32,073 nucleotides of DNA from Streptosporangiaceae bacterium (GTDB taxonomy: Bacteria; Actinomycetota; Actinomycetes; Streptosporangiales; Streptosporangiaceae). This document shows, one piece after another, positions 31,908-32,073 of the stretch. How positions within the stretch are numbered: position 1 is the stretch's first letter; every line of letters starts with the position of its first letter. Location: contig JAOPYH010000501.1 in assembly GCA_025964715.1 (NCBI GenBank), positions 1-32,073 on the forward strand, in the 5' to 3' direction. The notes below the pieces were generated by a model, which was not told where the DNA came from, ran no database searches, and saw only the letters and a program-made list of their open reading frames with translations. A program made the translations under genes and the position numbers.

Positions 31908-32073
31908 CCGGTGTTCTGGAGTCCGGCGGCCACGCCGTTGACGGTGAGCAGCAGCAGCTCCTCGAGCCGGTCACGTTCGGAGTCGTCGCTCACGCCCGCG
32001 CGCAGCGCGGTGAGGGCCCGCAGCTGCAGGTGGGAGAGCGCGTCGACGTAGGGGTTGCGCAGCTCGACGGCGC
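31904..32073 (-). CDS. ppc: Phosphoenolpyruvate carboxylase (partial, C-terminus)
   Basis: Minus-strand frame entering from the right edge and ending at 31904. It encodes the last 55 or so residues: RNPYVDALSHLQLRALTALR, a short acidic linker (GVSDDSERDRLEEL), then LLLTVNGVAAGLQNTG at the end. The RNPYVD..SHLQ motif and the terminal NTG are diagnostic of PEP carboxylase; the final residues take part in aspartate inhibition and catalysis in known enzymes. The rest of the gene lies outside the window. Confidence 0.95.
   Translation of the reverse strand, partial: AVELRNPYVDALSHLQLRALTALRAGVSDDSERDRLEELLLLTVNGVAAGLQNTG

Noticed and set aside
1..32073. tRNA, rRNA, CRISPR, riboswitch or transposase genes
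   Set aside because: Read through for tRNA-like cloverleafs, regularly spaced repeats and transposase motifs; none was found that could be supported by eye.

Overview
The window is about 70% GC with dense, often translationally coupled genes and GTG/TTG starts. It carries an IdeR-type iron box, an Rv1264-like adenylate cyclase, a DUF2637 gene and an ExoA-like/LCP/UDP-glucose dehydrogenase wall region next to purEK. Together these indicate a chromosomal segment of a high-GC actinomycete. A Streptosporangiales-type organism is my best guess, but the taxon is inferred, not shown.

Layout. (1) 1-1341, minus: the N-terminal 447 codons of a HelD/HelR-type RNA polymerase recycling ATPase, cut by the window edge. 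(2) 1421-7345, minus: six genes joined by ATGA, TGATG, TGAGATG and GTGA junctions. In transcription order they are a degenerate-nucleotidyltransferase/CDP-alcohol phosphatidyltransferase fusion, a DUF5941-like membrane protein, a LicC-like cytidylyltransferase, a glycerol-1-phosphate dehydrogenase homologue, a second CDP-alcohol phosphatidyltransferase and a GT2 glycosyltransferase. Divergent from them (7496-9015) are an IspD/TarI-type cytidylyltransferase and a glycerophosphodiester phosphodiesterase. This set looks like a CDP-polyol / phosphodiester pathway of unknown product and is the most novel part of the window. (3) 9058-13923: a small membrane protein, an LCP (LytR-CpsA-Psr) wall-polymer ligase, an ExoA-like GT2 and UDP-glucose 6-dehydrogenase, all consistent with envelope glycopolymer synthesis. 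(4) 13992-15161: acyl-CoA dehydrogenase. (5) 15162-17935: an accessory island between acyl-CoA dehydrogenase and purE. It holds a GrpB-family gene between two copies of a 44-bp repeat taken from the acyl-CoA dehydrogenase 3' end, a frameshifted small membrane protein gene, and a DUF2637 (mobile-element type) gene. (6) 17988-22555: purE, purK, GtrA, and a two-component kinase/regulator pair. (7) 22804-23654: iron box, bfd, bfr. (8) 23734-28346: a polyphosphate module (CYTH-CHAD protein, MutT1-like Nudix/histidine phosphatase, Ppk1) with a PHO-box-like direct repeat in front of ppk. (9) 28377-32073: biotin-protein ligase, a PH-domain membrane protein, a class III cyclase, enoyl-CoA hydratase, a truncated GNAT gene, and the C-terminus of PEP carboxylase at the edge.

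How the parts fit. Regions 2 and 3 can be read together as precursor activation (CDP-polyols, UDP-glucuronate), lipid- or polyol-linked transfer, glycosylation, and LCP-mediated attachment to the wall. Regions 7 and 8 are stress-storage modules for iron and phosphate, each with a matching cis-element. Region 5 is the only part that looks recently rearranged. No tRNA, rRNA, CRISPR array, intact insertion sequence or prophage was recognised.
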